64,000 bases of DNA from Voacanga thouarsii (Eukaryota; Streptophyta; Magnoliopsida; Gentianales; Apocynaceae). How positions within the stretch are numbered: the first letter of the stretch is position 1; each line of letters opens with the position of its first letter. Below, piece after piece: positions 1 through 11,128 of this stretch. The DNA is taken from NCBI GenBank assembly GCA_026120185.1, contig JANUWF010001218.1, positions 1,488,001 to 1,552,000 of the forward strand, written 5' to 3'. The notes under the pieces are model-generated. The model had not been told where the DNA came from and searched no databases. It worked only from the letters and a program-made list of their open reading frames with translations. Position numbers and translations under genes: made by a program.

Positions 1-787
1 GTAGCTGGTATGGCACAAATACCACAAAAGCATTTCTTGATACCCTGAAAATGGAAAGTAGCTTGAAGCTATTAGTTTCCTTTTTCATTCACTCTATCAA
101 TGTTTTCACTTATTTTTAGCAAATTTCACTATGCAAACCAACTCAGTTAGCTAAAATATCTTCTATAGTAGGATTTCTGACTTAACTATTTCTAATATTG
201 TAGGGGAAGAGATGGAAGGAGCCTAATTTTGCAGAATTTATTGCAGCCTTCACTGTAGGCAACAATGCACAACTGATGGTCATGGCTTGTGCAGGTAGTG
301 CTAGATCCACCACTCTAGCTTTAGGAGTAGCAACGCATCAAACAGGGGGCCGAGCAGTTTTTATTTTACAAGGGCACAAAGAGTTGCAAGCTTCAAGAAA
401 AGCTCTAGGACGGTATCCATATTTTGTTGGGCTTGTTGTTCAGGATACCCAGCCTATAGTGTTCATGACTATGAAGATGCAGATTTTGTGCTCATCGACT
501 ACAAAATGGAAGATCACAAACAACTTTTGCTTTTGCTGGCTGCACAAAGAGGTACACATCATAAAGATGCTCTTCTGGTAGGACATAATGCCATCTATAG
601 TGGTTCATGTATCCCTCATCACAAAGCTCATTTCCTCCCTATTGGAGAAGGCTTACTAGTGACTAGAGTACCGGTGGTAGATAAATTTCGTAATGGTGGA
701 AAAAAGAGCCATTGGGTTGTTAAAGTTGACCAATTCACTGGTGAAGAACATGTGTACAGAATCACTTCCTCCCACACTCATGTCTGA
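1..787 (+). pseudogene. DUF1442 family protein, 3' part, frameshifted
   Basis: Plant-specific DUF1442 family, usually annotated as SAM-dependent methyltransferase-like with no proven reaction. An exon remnant (about 3-56) reads TKAFLDTLKM, matching the family N-terminus. After a probable intron (acceptor AG at 202-203), the second exon reads AEFIAAFTVGNNAQLMV and then THQTGGRAVFILQGH, the conserved nucleotide-fold-like core. The C-terminal part (ADFVLIDYKMEDHK, then PIGEGLLVTRV and KKSHWVVKVDQFTGEEHV, stop at 785-787) lies in a different frame. The switch falls between about 440 and 465 and equals a net loss of one base. The first exon is cut by the window edge, and I could not find a donor near 57 that keeps frame with exon 2. 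It may be a pseudogene, or a real gene with an assembly error. Family assignment is firm; functional status is not. Confidence 0.75.
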
Positions 788-2483
788 ACATTGAATCATT
801 GACACCTAGAGGTCTGTTGTCTTCTTTAAGGATGGTTTCTAACTAATAGCTCCGTAGTTCTTGTTGTAGATGATTAATTAATAACATGCAGGTGCACATA
901 GGAACATCTAGCCCTGAAGTTTTTTCACTCAGTGGTTAGATGGTTTCTTGTGTTTCACCTACTTGCACTCTTTTAGTACTAAAAAGTATTGAGATTAACA
1001 CCCAGTCAATCCAGCAAGATTTTCAGGATATTAAGAATACTTCCATCTATTGAAATATGAATTAGAACACCCAGCCAATCCAGCAAGATTTTAGTCTATT
1101 AAATGAAGAACACTTGGTAAGAGAGGAAATTATTTGCTGAGGATTTATCAGGAGCGAGGGAAAATTGTTGAAATCCGATGCCTATTTGGCCTAAAATTCT
1201 AAAGTGAATAGAAAAGCAAAACTACAATTCTGTGTAAAGGTCTGAATATAGTTTTGCACACCAAAAGCGTTAAAAAAAAAAAAGCACAAAATAAAGGTTA
1301 TGGGTGGAAATTTTGAAATAAGCCTCTGAAATTAAAATGAATTTTAAGTTTATAGGAAAGATAACCTCCTAACTTCAACCAATGCAGAAGGAGGTAACCT
1401 CCTAATCTCTCAAAAAAATTTGAACAATTTTTGTAGCCTAATAGGTTAACTGCTCACGAGTATAATATAATAAAAAGCTAGTTATGCACAAATAGAAAAT
1501 TAATTACCAATAGGTCTCCACATCAATGGAGAGGCCTTCCAAATGGTCACCTAGTTTATTACTTGACATAAATATCTTCCTATAAAAATTATACTCAGCT
1601 AGTTCATTTTGGTTTATCAGGTGCATTACTACTCATTGAGCAATAACAAGCAGAATAACAATACATAGCCAACAACACTTTTTGCAAGCTTAGACACTAG
1701 AGTTTAATGATCATCAATAGATGGAACCGAGAACACACATATCACAGTGTCTGAAGAAAATTATTTAAAAAACATACACAATAATAAAGAACATTGACCA
1801 TTCAATGAAAATTCAAAGATCTGGATATGGAAAACACATATTACATCCACACCAAATCTATAAACAGTAATTTCTTTGGCCTATATTTCATAAAATCTCT
1901 TTACTCTATACATTTCTTGATAGTGAGTTTTCTGATATTTTGGAATTAATGAAGATATCCCAAGATACATGGTTGAAGAAAAAGAAAGCAGTGGAAAAGC
2001 CTAAACTCTCTTACCATGACCTATCTATTTAGACCATTTTCGTAATTTATTGTTGGCGTGTCTATATCCTTTGCAATCTTTATCCTACTATGCTGTTTCA
2101 ATTTCAAGTGAGTCTGGTAAAGAAAGTAAACCTGATATTTCTTTCATTTCTACGACAATAGCTTATTCTATCCTTCTATCCATTCACTCTCTTCTATTTG
2201 AAATGTCAATAAGCTTTCTAGCTAGTGATGTACAAGGCTTAACTGCCTAAGAACAAACTAGACTAGACCTCTAAGACCAGAAGTAGTATGATTATGTTTT
2301 TCACTACGAATGTGTCTTTGTCTCAATACTAGATTGTAGTGGGAATAGGACAAATATCAACCAAATTCGTAGTAATAATGAGCAAGATTATTCTAAGGGT
2401 GATTAGGCAGTCACTAAAATATCTGATCTGCAAAATTCATATCAATAATTCAACATCACGCAATCAGAAATCCCATCTGCCGC
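788..2483. other. Intergenic, no gene seen
   Basis: AT-rich sequence with stop codons in all frames and no recognisable protein. A short direct repeat containing CCAATCCAGCAAGATTTT or a close variant lies at about 997-1024 and 1066-1094. Small ORFs here show no family motif. Confidence 0.6.
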
Positions 2484-2499
2484 CACTACAACAAAAGTC

Positions 2500-4000
2500 T
2501 CTTCTAGCTACACTTTTTTTTACGTCATTAATTAAAAGTATCCTTATAATAAGGATATTGCAGACGTTTAGAATAAAACATTGAAAAATAAAAAATATCG
2601 CGTCATTTTTTAATTAAAGTATCGACATGTTATATATTTCCCCCCACATTAATGAAAATGCATCGTAATAGTAAAATAATTTCTGACACTATTTTAAAAA
2701 GTAATATTTAATTAAATAATATCAAATAATGACGACACTTTTTGATATAAGTGTCGCCTCATTTAAAATTATAGGAACACTTTAAAATTAATTTTCCAAT
2801 TTTAAAAGGAATTTTTTTACTGATATTAGTTAAAAGCATCCTCATAATAACAATATTCCTAACGTTTAGAATAAAACGTCAACAAATAAAAAATATCGCG
2901 TTATTTTTTAATTAAAGTGTTGGCATGTTATATATTTTTCCCCACATTAATGAAAATGCGTCGTAATATTAAAAAAAAATTCCAACACTATTTAAAAAAT
3001 CAATATTTAATAAATAATATCAAATGACGATGACGTTTTTTGATATAAGTGTCGTTTTATTCAAAATTATAAGGATAATTTAAAATTAATTGTCCTAATT
3101 CAAAAGGGATTTTTTGGCCAACATTAATTAAAAACGTCTCTATAATATAAATATTCTCGACATTTTATTATAAAATATTGACTACAATAAAAATCTATTC
3201 TAACTATATTTTTTTGACGTCATTAATTAAAAGTGTCTCTATAATACAGATATTCTTGATGTTTAGAATAAAACGTTGACAAATAAAAAATTTTCCGTCA
3301 TTTTTGAATTAAAGCGTCAACATATTATATATTTCTTCAACATTAATGAAATTACATCATAATATTAAAAAATATTTCCGACACTCTTTAAAAAGTAACG
3401 TTTAATTAATTAAATAATATCAAATAATGACGACACTTTTTTTATAAAAATATCGTCTCATTCAAAAATTATAAGGATACTTTAAAATTAATTGATCTGA
3501 TTCACAAGGAATTTTGTGGCCAACATTTATTAAAAATGTCTCCATAATATAGAAATTTTTAACATTTAATATAAAATGTCGACTAACTAAAAAACTTCTA
3601 ACATGAAATAAAAGAGTCGACATATTTCATATATTCCTAACATTAACAAAAATTTGTGTCTAAATAAAAAAATATTTTCGATATTTTTTTTGAAAAAATA
3701 ACAATTTGGTCATGTTAAATAATAAAACACTTAAGCGTCGTCTCATTCAAAATTTTGAAGACATTTTTAAAATAATCATCATAATTTTTTAAAATGTACA
3801 ATAGTAACAAGTGTCTCCAAAATAAAGACATTTACTACAAGAAAAAGTTACTTTCTTAACATATTATAATGATACTTTTTAAAAAGTGCAATAATATAAT
3901 ATCTATAATGACACTATATTTATACGCATCATGATATTAAATACAAAACTACATAGTTTTGATAAATGAATTTAAATTTACATAATATTATGATATTTAT
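2500..4000. repeat. 5' subterminal repeat array of the CACTA element
   Basis: Diverged direct repeats of about 300 bp. The marker GTTTAGAATAAAAC recurs near 2567, 2867 and 3262, with a weaker copy near 3562. Each is followed by an ATCGCGTCATTTTTTAATTAA-like block and an ATATCAAATAATGACGACAC-like block. One spacing is about 95 bp longer because of a partial extra unit at 3116-3210. These are candidate transposase-binding regions by analogy with En/Spm. A second CACTA-like motif (TACTACAAGAAAAA, near 3833) lies inside. Confidence 0.7.
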
Positions 4001-4340
4001 TAGTATGACAAAATATAACATATTATATTATAACACACTTTTAGTATCAATAAAAAGAAAAGGCACCCTTTTGAAATTTCCTTCAAAACAAGCGTGAGTT
4101 TGAGGGATTTTTTTTTTTTTTTTTTTGGTTAATGGATTGAGGAAAACGTCTCCTTCTCAGTCAAAAGACTCAAAACCTATGCCTATGTTTCCTTTCTTCT
4201 CTTCAAAACCCTATCTGTGTTTATTCCCTTTTGCCACTGAGTTTGCTGCTGTATCTGTGATGAAGAAGAGGTGAATTTCTTCCCCTCGATTACCAGTGGG
4301 AACCAGTGCACCGGAGCCTTAAACGTCGACAGAGATTGCC

Positions 4341-4847
4341 TTGGAAAATTTGCCTATTCATATGTTCTCCAAATCAGTGCTTTTCGCATTGGCATATATA
4401 GTGGGGAAACCATTGAAAATTGATGATGCCACTGCTACTCTTTCAAGGCCGAGTGTGGCTCTCGTATATGTCGAGATTGACTTGTTGAAACCGAATCCTT
4501 CTCGGTTATGGATTGGAATTGAGAATCAATTGATTGTGCCCAATTTGGTGGTTCCTGTGAATTCGCCTATTGTGGCATTAGGAACTTCGCCCAAGATCCA
4601 ACAGCAGCAGACATATTCTAGTGCTTCACACGGACATGCTGTTGGTGCAGGTGACATTCCTCAACTAGTGGTCCTGGTCCAAATGGAACAACACCCTTTG
4701 AATGTTCCACAAAATGATGCTGAGGTTCGGGGTTTAATGGTGGTTTGTCCTTCAACAACGGCTAAGGCTCAAAATATAGTGGATAATAATAAGGAAGTTT
4801 CTATTGCTTCTAGTGAAGCTGTTTTTCAATTGCAAAACTCAATCTGA
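4341..4847 (+). pseudogene. DUF4283 domain fragment inside the CACTA element
   Basis: The frame opens upstream of 4341 (no ATG; an AG acceptor-like site lies near 4335). It reads LENLPIHMFSKSVLFALAYI, then VGKPLKIDDATATLSRPSVA and LLKPNPSRLWIG. This is the C-terminal half of DUF4283, found in plant LINE ORF1-like and zinc-knuckle proteins. The usual following zinc-knuckle block (C-x2-C-x4-H-x4-C) is replaced by an unrelated glutamine-containing stretch, so this is a partial copy. It stays open for about 168 codons and ends inside a 111-bp duplication. It was probably captured by the surrounding transposon; a 5'UTR-like segment (4081-4340) precedes it. Confidence 0.7.
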
Positions 4848-5000
4848 GCTTGTTCTTCATGGCCCAAATGGCCTTGTGCATTGGCTGTGGGTGATGATAA
4901 TAAGGAAGTTTCTATTGCTTCTAGTGAAGCTATTTTTCAATTGCAAAACTCAATCTGAGCTTGTTCTTCATGGCCCAAATGGCCTTGTGCATTGGCTCTA
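4790..5000 (+). repeat. 111-bp tandem duplication, two copies
   Basis: TAAGGAAGTTTCTATTGCTT starts at 4790 and again at 4901, and similarity continues through TTGTGCATTGGCT. The offset is 111 bp, a multiple of three. The two copies differ at very few positions, so the event is recent relative to the rest of the element. Confidence 0.85.
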
Positions 5001-5589
5001 GGTATTTATTTCTCTTTTGTTTACCATTTTTCTAATTTCTTAGCATTAATTTCTAAATTCCTTGATGTGATCTCTAATTTAAGTATGCCTTTCTTTGGTT
5101 GTCTAGTTTTCTAGATGTTCTATTATAAATTGTCTCTATTATCTTGGTTATGTATAATTTCTGATTTATTTTTATTAGAAAAGCTTCCCTCGTGTGGTGT
5201 AGCTTCAAAGCATGTTCACCTCTATCAGGTATTTGATTCCTATTAGTGGAGTATCTAGAATTAATAGTAAAAATATCTACAATACATAAAGCATAAATGT
5301 CATGATGGTTGCAATATTGATGGTGCTGGAATTGTACAATCATGACTCTTGACTCAGCAGGATGTAACGCAGAAATTTTGTTTTCCTTTTGATTGTTAAC
5401 AGGAAAGACATTTGTTTTGTGGCAGATTTGAATATTTGTGCTCCATTTGGGAGTTGAGTGATAATTTGTAAATTCTCTATAACATACTTGCTTTCGGCAC
5501 GATTCCTATTTAACTAATTGTAACTATTAGTTATTGTCCTACATCAGCCAAAAAGGCTAGGTTACAATTTCATTTTCTATTTCCTGTAG

Positions 5590-5898
5590 TTTTGGAGGGT
5601 TTATATCAAGAGGCTAATGACATTGGTTGGACCAAGCCTCGGCGCAGCTGTTGCTGTCGACTTTGCTTTCAACCATCCAGAAGCTGTAAGGCTTCCTAGT
5701 TCTACATACCTCAAATCTTGGTTTTATATGTTACAAGTATTCATTCAGTATAAATATTTATTAAGATACATCCAGTGGATGGATTAGCTAGTTGTTTCCT
5801 TGTTTCAGGTAAATAAACTGATCTTGATAGATGCAAGTGTTTATGCGGAAGGCACAGAAGATCTAGCAAATTTACCAAGGATATTAGCATATGCTGGG
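5590..5898 (+). pseudogene. Alpha/beta-hydrolase gene fragment, two exons with intron
   Basis: Exon A (5590-5685) encodes WRVYIKRLMTLVGPSLGAA followed by VAVDFAFNHPEA. Exon B (5809-5898) encodes VNKLILIDASVYAEGTEDLA and LPRILAYAG. GPSLG is the G-x-S-x-G nucleophile elbow of alpha/beta hydrolases. The exons are 96 and 90 nt, both phase 0, with an AG acceptor before 5590, GTAAGG donor at 5686, TTTCAG acceptor at 5803-5808 and GTTAGT donor at 5899. The catalytic Asp and His regions are absent, so no active enzyme can be made from this piece. It looks like genomic DNA (introns kept) captured by the CACTA element. Confidence 0.82.
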
Positions 5899-6459
5899 GT
5901 TAGTCCTTGATTCAATAGCTTTTTCTACCTATATTAGCTTTCAGATAACTGTTTATTTTTTAGATTGTTCATAACTTTAGTGAATCTGCCTCCAGAGTGA
6001 CTCCTATTTTTTGGTCTTTTCAAGTAAGTGAAATATCTTCTCAAATTATTTCAATTACATATGTTTCATTATATCCTTGTAACTATTAATTATATTAGTA
6101 AAATGATTTAAATCTTTTAAATGTTTACCATTTTTTTCTTTATTTGATGTGTAGGGCTATTGGACTTTCCATCAACTTGCAATAATATGAAGCTTTTTTT
6201 TTTTTTAGTTTACCAATGAAATTGAACATGTATATTTAGTCTGACTTATATTGTAGTTAGACATTTGCTGAAATGCTTTTGAATATGAGTATTTAAATTT
6301 TGTTTTAATTTATACGATTTATTTAAATAAATATTATTTATTTTGTTTTAAAACTATGATTGCTTTATAGCTTTCTATTGTACAATGTAAAAAGAAACAT
6401 TTGATCCGAGATTTTAAATTGGAAAAAAATTTCAAATAATAAAATATAATAATTGTCAA

Positions 6460-7060
6460 CTTTGGGACACTTAAAAAAAATGTGAAGCTAAAATTGGGAC
6501 ACTATTTATGTAGTGTGACAGAAAGAGGGACGCATTCATAAGTAAACGTAGTTATTTCAGGGACACTTCAAAAAATATGGTCGTCTCAAATTAGCGACAC
6601 TATGATTGTTTGCTTGGTAAAAAGGGGATGAAATTGTATTTATGTGTTGTTAATTTTTGGGACATTTATAAAATAAAGTATCGCCAATTTTGAGACGCTA
6701 TAATCATAAAACGTAGCTAGAAAAATGGAGAGAATCAAAATTTTGTTTCATAAATTTTGGGACACTTTTGTTATATTAATGACATTAGAGAATTTAAGCG
6801 TAATAAATTTAGAAAAGCTTATAGAAAAAGTGTTGGTAAATTTAGAGACGCTTATAGGAAAAACGTCGATAAATTTAGAGACGCTTATAGGAAACGCGTC
6901 GGTAACTCAATTTACCGCCGCAAAGTCTTGCGTCATAAAATTTCTTGGCGACACCACTTCTAACAACACATGTGGGGACACTTATAAAAGTATTGGTAAA
7001 TAATTTTACAACACAAATTAGCGTCTCAAAACACACTTATTAGCATCCCTAAATGCTAAG
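6460..7060. repeat. 3' subterminal repeats of the CACTA element with a 33-bp minisatellite
   Basis: Short repeats built on GGGACACTT / AGACGCTTATA motifs. A regular 33-bp unit (TTTAGAGACGCTTATAGGAA...) occurs three times, starting at 6808, 6841 and 6874. The 33-bp period keeps two overlapping frames open, producing spurious ORFs of 68 and 92 codons. Confidence 0.75.
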
Positions 7061-7072
7061 TTTGTTGTAGTG

Positions 7073-8409
7073 CACCCTTACCCCTCAAGAAAAAGCAACA
7101 AACACAACTATTCAACTATGGTGTGGCACCATACCAAGAAGATTAATGAGAAGTGTGGCACAAGGCCGGTACAAGGGCAATATGCCTATTAAGAATTCAT
7201 GTGCTCATTACAAATCAAAACATATGTATTTTAGCCTCAGAATAGAAATTCAAAACTGTGAAAACAGAATAGAGAATAGAAATAGAGAACAAAAACCTTG
7301 AAAAATAGGTGATGTTGATTATGATTGAATTTCTCCAGAATAGTGAAGAAAGAATCGCAAGAAGAATCAGAAGAAGAATCGCAATAGATTCAAGAAATTC
7401 AATTTCTCTCGTAGAAATATGAGGCGCCAAAAAAAAAAAAAATGCCGCGAATTTGTGAAATGGGTAGCCACAAATATGGGTTTTGGAAGACACAGATACA
7501 GTAGCCATGACCAAGCACAAAAATCCCCAGCATGGCTCTGAAACCCACTCTAAGAAAGTGAGGTCTAGGACCAGCTCTGATTTCGGACGACAGGAGCAAC
7601 CAACACTATGTCTATTTGTGTCTAATTTTTTTTTTTTTTTACTTATTGGATTGAGGACTTCTTTTTATACAATTGTTTTTTTTAACCTTTTATTTTTATA
7701 CACAGATAAGCCATTGCAATAGATTCAAGAAATTTGATTTCCCTCGTAGAATTCTGAGGTGCCAAAAAAAAAAAAATGCCTCAAATTTGTAAAATAGGTA
7801 GCCACAAATATGGGTTTTGGAAGACACAAATACAATAGCCATGGCCAAGCACAAAAATCCCCAACACGGCTCTGAAACCCGCTCTAAGAGAGTGAGGTCT
7901 AGGAACCCGGCTCTGATTTCGGATCGCAGGAGCGACCAACACTATGTCTATTTGTGTTTAGTTTTTTTTTATTTATTTACTTATTAGATTGAGGACTTCT
8001 TTTTATGCAATTGTTCTTTTTAACATTTTCTTTTTATACATAGATAAGCCATCGCTATTTTTTGGGTAAATGTGTAAACATTTTTGGAAATAACATTTTT
8101 AAAAAATTAATATTTTTTTTACATTTTATGAGTGCAAAAATTTCTTTGAAATCTTTTAAATATATATTCTTATGGTATTCTTTTTTTTCCCACAAATAAA
8201 TAGATAATTACACCACTTAATTAATATTTATTTTTAAATCAGTGAGTTTATTAACATTATTAATTTTAAATTTATTTTTAAATTTGTCTTAAGATTTGTT
8301 TTTAAAAGTGTTTTAAATTAAATTATGAAATGAAATACTAATATTCAAAATTATAATTCCCACCATTTTCTTCACTCCAAAAGGTTATTATTTTGGTCAT
8401 AAATAAAGA
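7073..8409. other. Non-coding region dominated by a 335-bp tandem duplication
   Basis: No protein was recognised. Most of the segment is the two-copy repeat starting at 7381; the remainder is AT-rich unique-looking sequence. Confidence 0.5.
7381..8050. repeat. 335-bp tandem duplication, two copies
   Basis: GCAATAGATTCAAGAAATT begins at 7381 and at 7716. Both copies then contain a poly-A run, a block with GTAGCCACAAATATGGGTTT, CAAGCACAAAAATCCCCA, and a closing GATAAGCCAT.G segment. The copies are diverged by scattered substitutions and poly-A/T length changes. No protein was recognised in either strand. Confidence 0.85.
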
Positions 8410-8569
8410 TAATTTATGCAACCACATACTTTGGTTGCAATTAGTTAATTATTAATAGTTAATGATATTTGCAATGGATATTTTTTTTCATCGTAATTGA
8501 ATGCTCGTTTACAACCAAAATTCATCCAAGTAAATAGTTCGATTGCGAAAACCCATTTTTCTTATAGTG
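8410..8569. mobile_element. CACTA-like right terminus
   Basis: Ends in TTTTTCTTATAGTG at 8556-8569, the reverse complement of a CACTATAAGAAAAA-type end. It is preceded by several TTGGTTGCAAT / TACAACCAAAA motifs in both orientations, resembling subterminal repeats. No matching left end was found, so this is a remnant. Confidence 0.4.
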
Positions 8570-8656
8570 AATGTACTGTATTTATTTACTTCGCCATTAT
8601 AGCTGTCAGCCAGTATTTCTATTGAAGCTTTTAGAGTTTTTATGTGCCTACATATA

Positions 8657-8790
8657 GGGAAATTCTTTCATAGACCGTATACCTATAGACTATATGTATT
8701 AAGAAGTTGTACCGTATAATTTTTACTATACAAAATATAACTCTTCAATGTATGTAGTTCACGTAAATTAAGTCCATACAAGAATTTCCG
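8657..8790. mobile_element. Mutator-type MITE, 134 bp
   Basis: Inverted termini GGAAATTCTT (8658-8667) and AAGAATTTCC (8780-8789) bound a 134-bp non-coding element. A perfect 9-bp direct repeat, CTACATATA, flanks it at 8648-8656 and 8791-8799. A 9-bp target duplication is characteristic of Mutator-like elements. Confidence 0.75.
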
Positions 8791-8799
8791 CTACATATA

Positions 8800-9628
8800 A
8801 CGCTTTCATTTATTGTAATTAGTTCTAAGAAAGACACTGCACATCCATTAATGGAAATTCTTTCTATCACTTCTATATTTTAGCGTTTTGTTCATCGTTA
8901 TGCTTTTGATTTCAGTGTTTGTCCGTTTTCTTCCGGTGTTGTGTTTCTCTGCATTTTTTGTTGTTGAGCAAAATTATCAATTAGCATAATTAATTCGATA
9001 ACACGTGATGTAATATACAATATAATATACCTACTACTAGTACATTTTTTTTTTTTTAAGGTTTTGAATAGAAAAAGAATGATGTTTTATCCATGTCCAA
9101 CGTGCATTATCCCTAATTAAGCCACCTTTTTGAGAATGGTGGATGATTATTTTTTTTTTCTTTTCAATATCACTAGGCCCAAGAATATATTAGATGCTAA
9201 TCAATCTCAATTGTCGAGTTAAATAATGATTATGGATAAAAAGATGAATGGAGAAGGTTCAATTTAAAGATATTTTCTGGATAATTCCCTCATAATATTG
9301 AAAGGTAAAACACTCCTTAAAGTGCTAAAGAGTACCATATTCCCAGCATAAAAATTAAAAAACTCAAAGTATTGCAATATCATGGCCTTTTTTGAGTATT
9401 AAATTGATGAAATATTCCTTTTTTCCTTTTTCTTTTTCATCAAATCATATTCAAGATATGCCTGGACAGTTCTTTTGTTATCCTATTTGATAAAGAAGAT
9501 TTGTCATAAGTGCAAATTGTTCATGAAAACAAACCTTCTTTCTGTTTTCCATTTTAATCCACTGCCAAGGGAATTGGGAACATCTGCCCTGAGGCATTGT
9601 ACTGATCTTAGCCTTCCATTCATAATTA

Positions 9629-9680
<52 letters not shown>

Positions 9681-9993
9681 ACATCTAAACCTGTAAAGGG
9701 AGCTCGTTGAGAAAAAAAAAAAACACACACACACACATAACAGAGAGTCCACTAAAAATAAACTCTTACCGAGAATGAAAATGGACTATATAATCGAAAG
9801 TTTAATATGCTAAAAGAGGAAAATCAATGTTTAATTAGTTTTAACATTTCATCTCCCTTAATTGAAGCATGTATTCAATGTTCAAATACTAGATATCTCA
9901 TTAAAGATTACTAACAAGTTGAAAAGACAAGTGCTGTAGCTGTTTATTCAAGGGTACACCATTCAATTTCGCCTTTATGCAGAATCTGCATAG
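8800..9993. other. Intergenic, no gene seen
   Basis: AT-rich sequence. The only ORFs are created by the TA microsatellite at 9635-9676 and a CA/poly-A tract at 9713-9737. No conserved protein or element end was recognised. Confidence 0.6.
9635..9676. repeat. (TA)n microsatellite
   Basis: About 21 uninterrupted AT dinucleotides. It yields tyrosine-isoleucine ORFs in several frames on both strands. Confidence 0.95.
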
Positions 9994-10262
9994 GTGCTGA
10001 TAATATTTAGGAATCATGTACCGCGGAACAAAACTAGAGTGTCATTGAAAAGCAACGTTGGAGTCCAAGCCAGAGCAGTTCTCCAAGCACAAATAAACAG
10101 AGAAGATATAAAGGCCATCATTGAAGGGGATTCAATGAATGTCATGCAAGCTTTGAAGGGGGTGGAGACAACAAATGAATGGAGAGCTAAATCGCTAATT
10201 GAAGGAGGAAGAATATTGGGGCAAACGAAAGATTGGAAACTCGCGCATATATATGCCTATGT
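9994..10262 (+). pseudogene. RNase H-like (RVT_3) domain fragment, LINE-related
   Basis: The reading includes VQARAVLQAQINREDIKAII, EGDSMNVMQALKG and DWKLAHIYAY. This matches the plant RVT_3 / RNase H type-1 domain often found at the C-terminus of LINE reverse transcriptases: the AEAxAxxxA helix (here Q for E), then the EGDS segment with its acidic residue. The first strand with the first catalytic Asp and the final H-A-L-A helix are missing. It is an isolated fragment; no reverse transcriptase lies next to it. Confidence 0.6.
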
Positions 10263-10445
10263 ATTATAACACTAATGCTCAAAATCTTGAAAAATGAGTT
10301 ACATACAAAATCTTATAGGTTATATATGGTAGATTTATCAACTAAAAAAAAGAAAAAAGAACAACTGCTGAATTATGAATGTTATAATGACAATTTCAGG
10401 TATTCTATTTGGTTTTTTTTTTTTTTTTGCTCCCCTCAAAAGGTA

Positions 10446-11123
10446 AACTCACTAAAAAAAAAAAGCCTATTTCTGACCAACTCATGTCATCGGAATTTTC
10501 TTGACCAATCCACCAAACCACCTACATTTTCGACTGCTTCCCTACCACTGTTTTCCGACCAACAAATTGGTAAAAATTTCGTACAAGTTTCCAGCCAATT
10601 TTGGAATTTGATTTTTATTACATGTAATTTACAACCACAATCAAAATTTGTGGTCAGAAATTGTTTGGTAAGAAAGTGGGGGCAGGAAATTTAAAATTTG
10701 AAAAAGAAAAAACAATGGTTGAATATTTGACAAAAGGTGTGATTGGAAAAGATAAAATATCTTTAAAAAATAAATAATTTTAAACATAATATTTGTATTG
10801 TTTTTCTAACTGAACTGTTAAGTAGTAGTTTTTTTTTTTTAAATATCCTTTTTAGCATAAAAAAGTAGGATTGTTTTACCAACTATTACACTGAAAAACC
10901 AAATAATTATGAGTTTGGTCAGAAATGGTGAAAGATATATATTTATATATATATATATATATATATAATAATTTATAAATTTAAAGATCAATATTACAAT
11001 ACATTTAAAATAAATAATAAATTTTATTTATATTAAATTTATTTTTCTTCAAAAAAAGTTTAAAGGGAAAAGAGTTGCAGAACAAGTATACTTGTTAAAA
11101 TTACAAGCATTTATTTTTAAAAA
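10446..11123. mobile_element. Possible CACTA-like terminal region with TTGGTCAGAAA motifs
   Basis: Begins CACTAAAAAAAAAAAG near 10455 and contains repeated TTCTGACCAA / TTGGTCAGAAA motifs in both orientations (near 10472, 10657 and 10916). The motif appears again at 13316, directly after the TR-GAG insertion. This suggests one older element into which the retrotransposon jumped. A (TA)n tract lies at 10943-10969. No transposase was seen and the right end is not identified. Confidence 0.35.
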
Positions 11124-11128
11124 AATTT

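Larger units (their letters stand above)
2484..7072. mobile_element. CACTA (En/Spm) element carrying host gene fragments, 4.6 kb
   Basis: The left end is CACTACAACAAAAG at 2484 and the right end is TTTGTTGTAGTG at 7061-7072, so the terminal inverted repeat is 12 bp and perfect (CACTACAACAAA). Flanking trinucleotides are cgc (2481-2483) and cac (7073-7075), a 3-bp target duplication with one mismatch. Both sides carry long arrays of degenerate subterminal repeats, as CACTA elements do. The middle holds no transposase but a DUF4283 fragment and alpha/beta hydrolase exons, so the element is non-autonomous and of the gene-carrying type. Confidence 0.85.

Noticed and set aside
9475..9752. Overlapping ORFs of 67-82 codons on both strands
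   Set aside because: Produced by the TA and CA microsatellites (repeated Tyr-Ile); no protein family.
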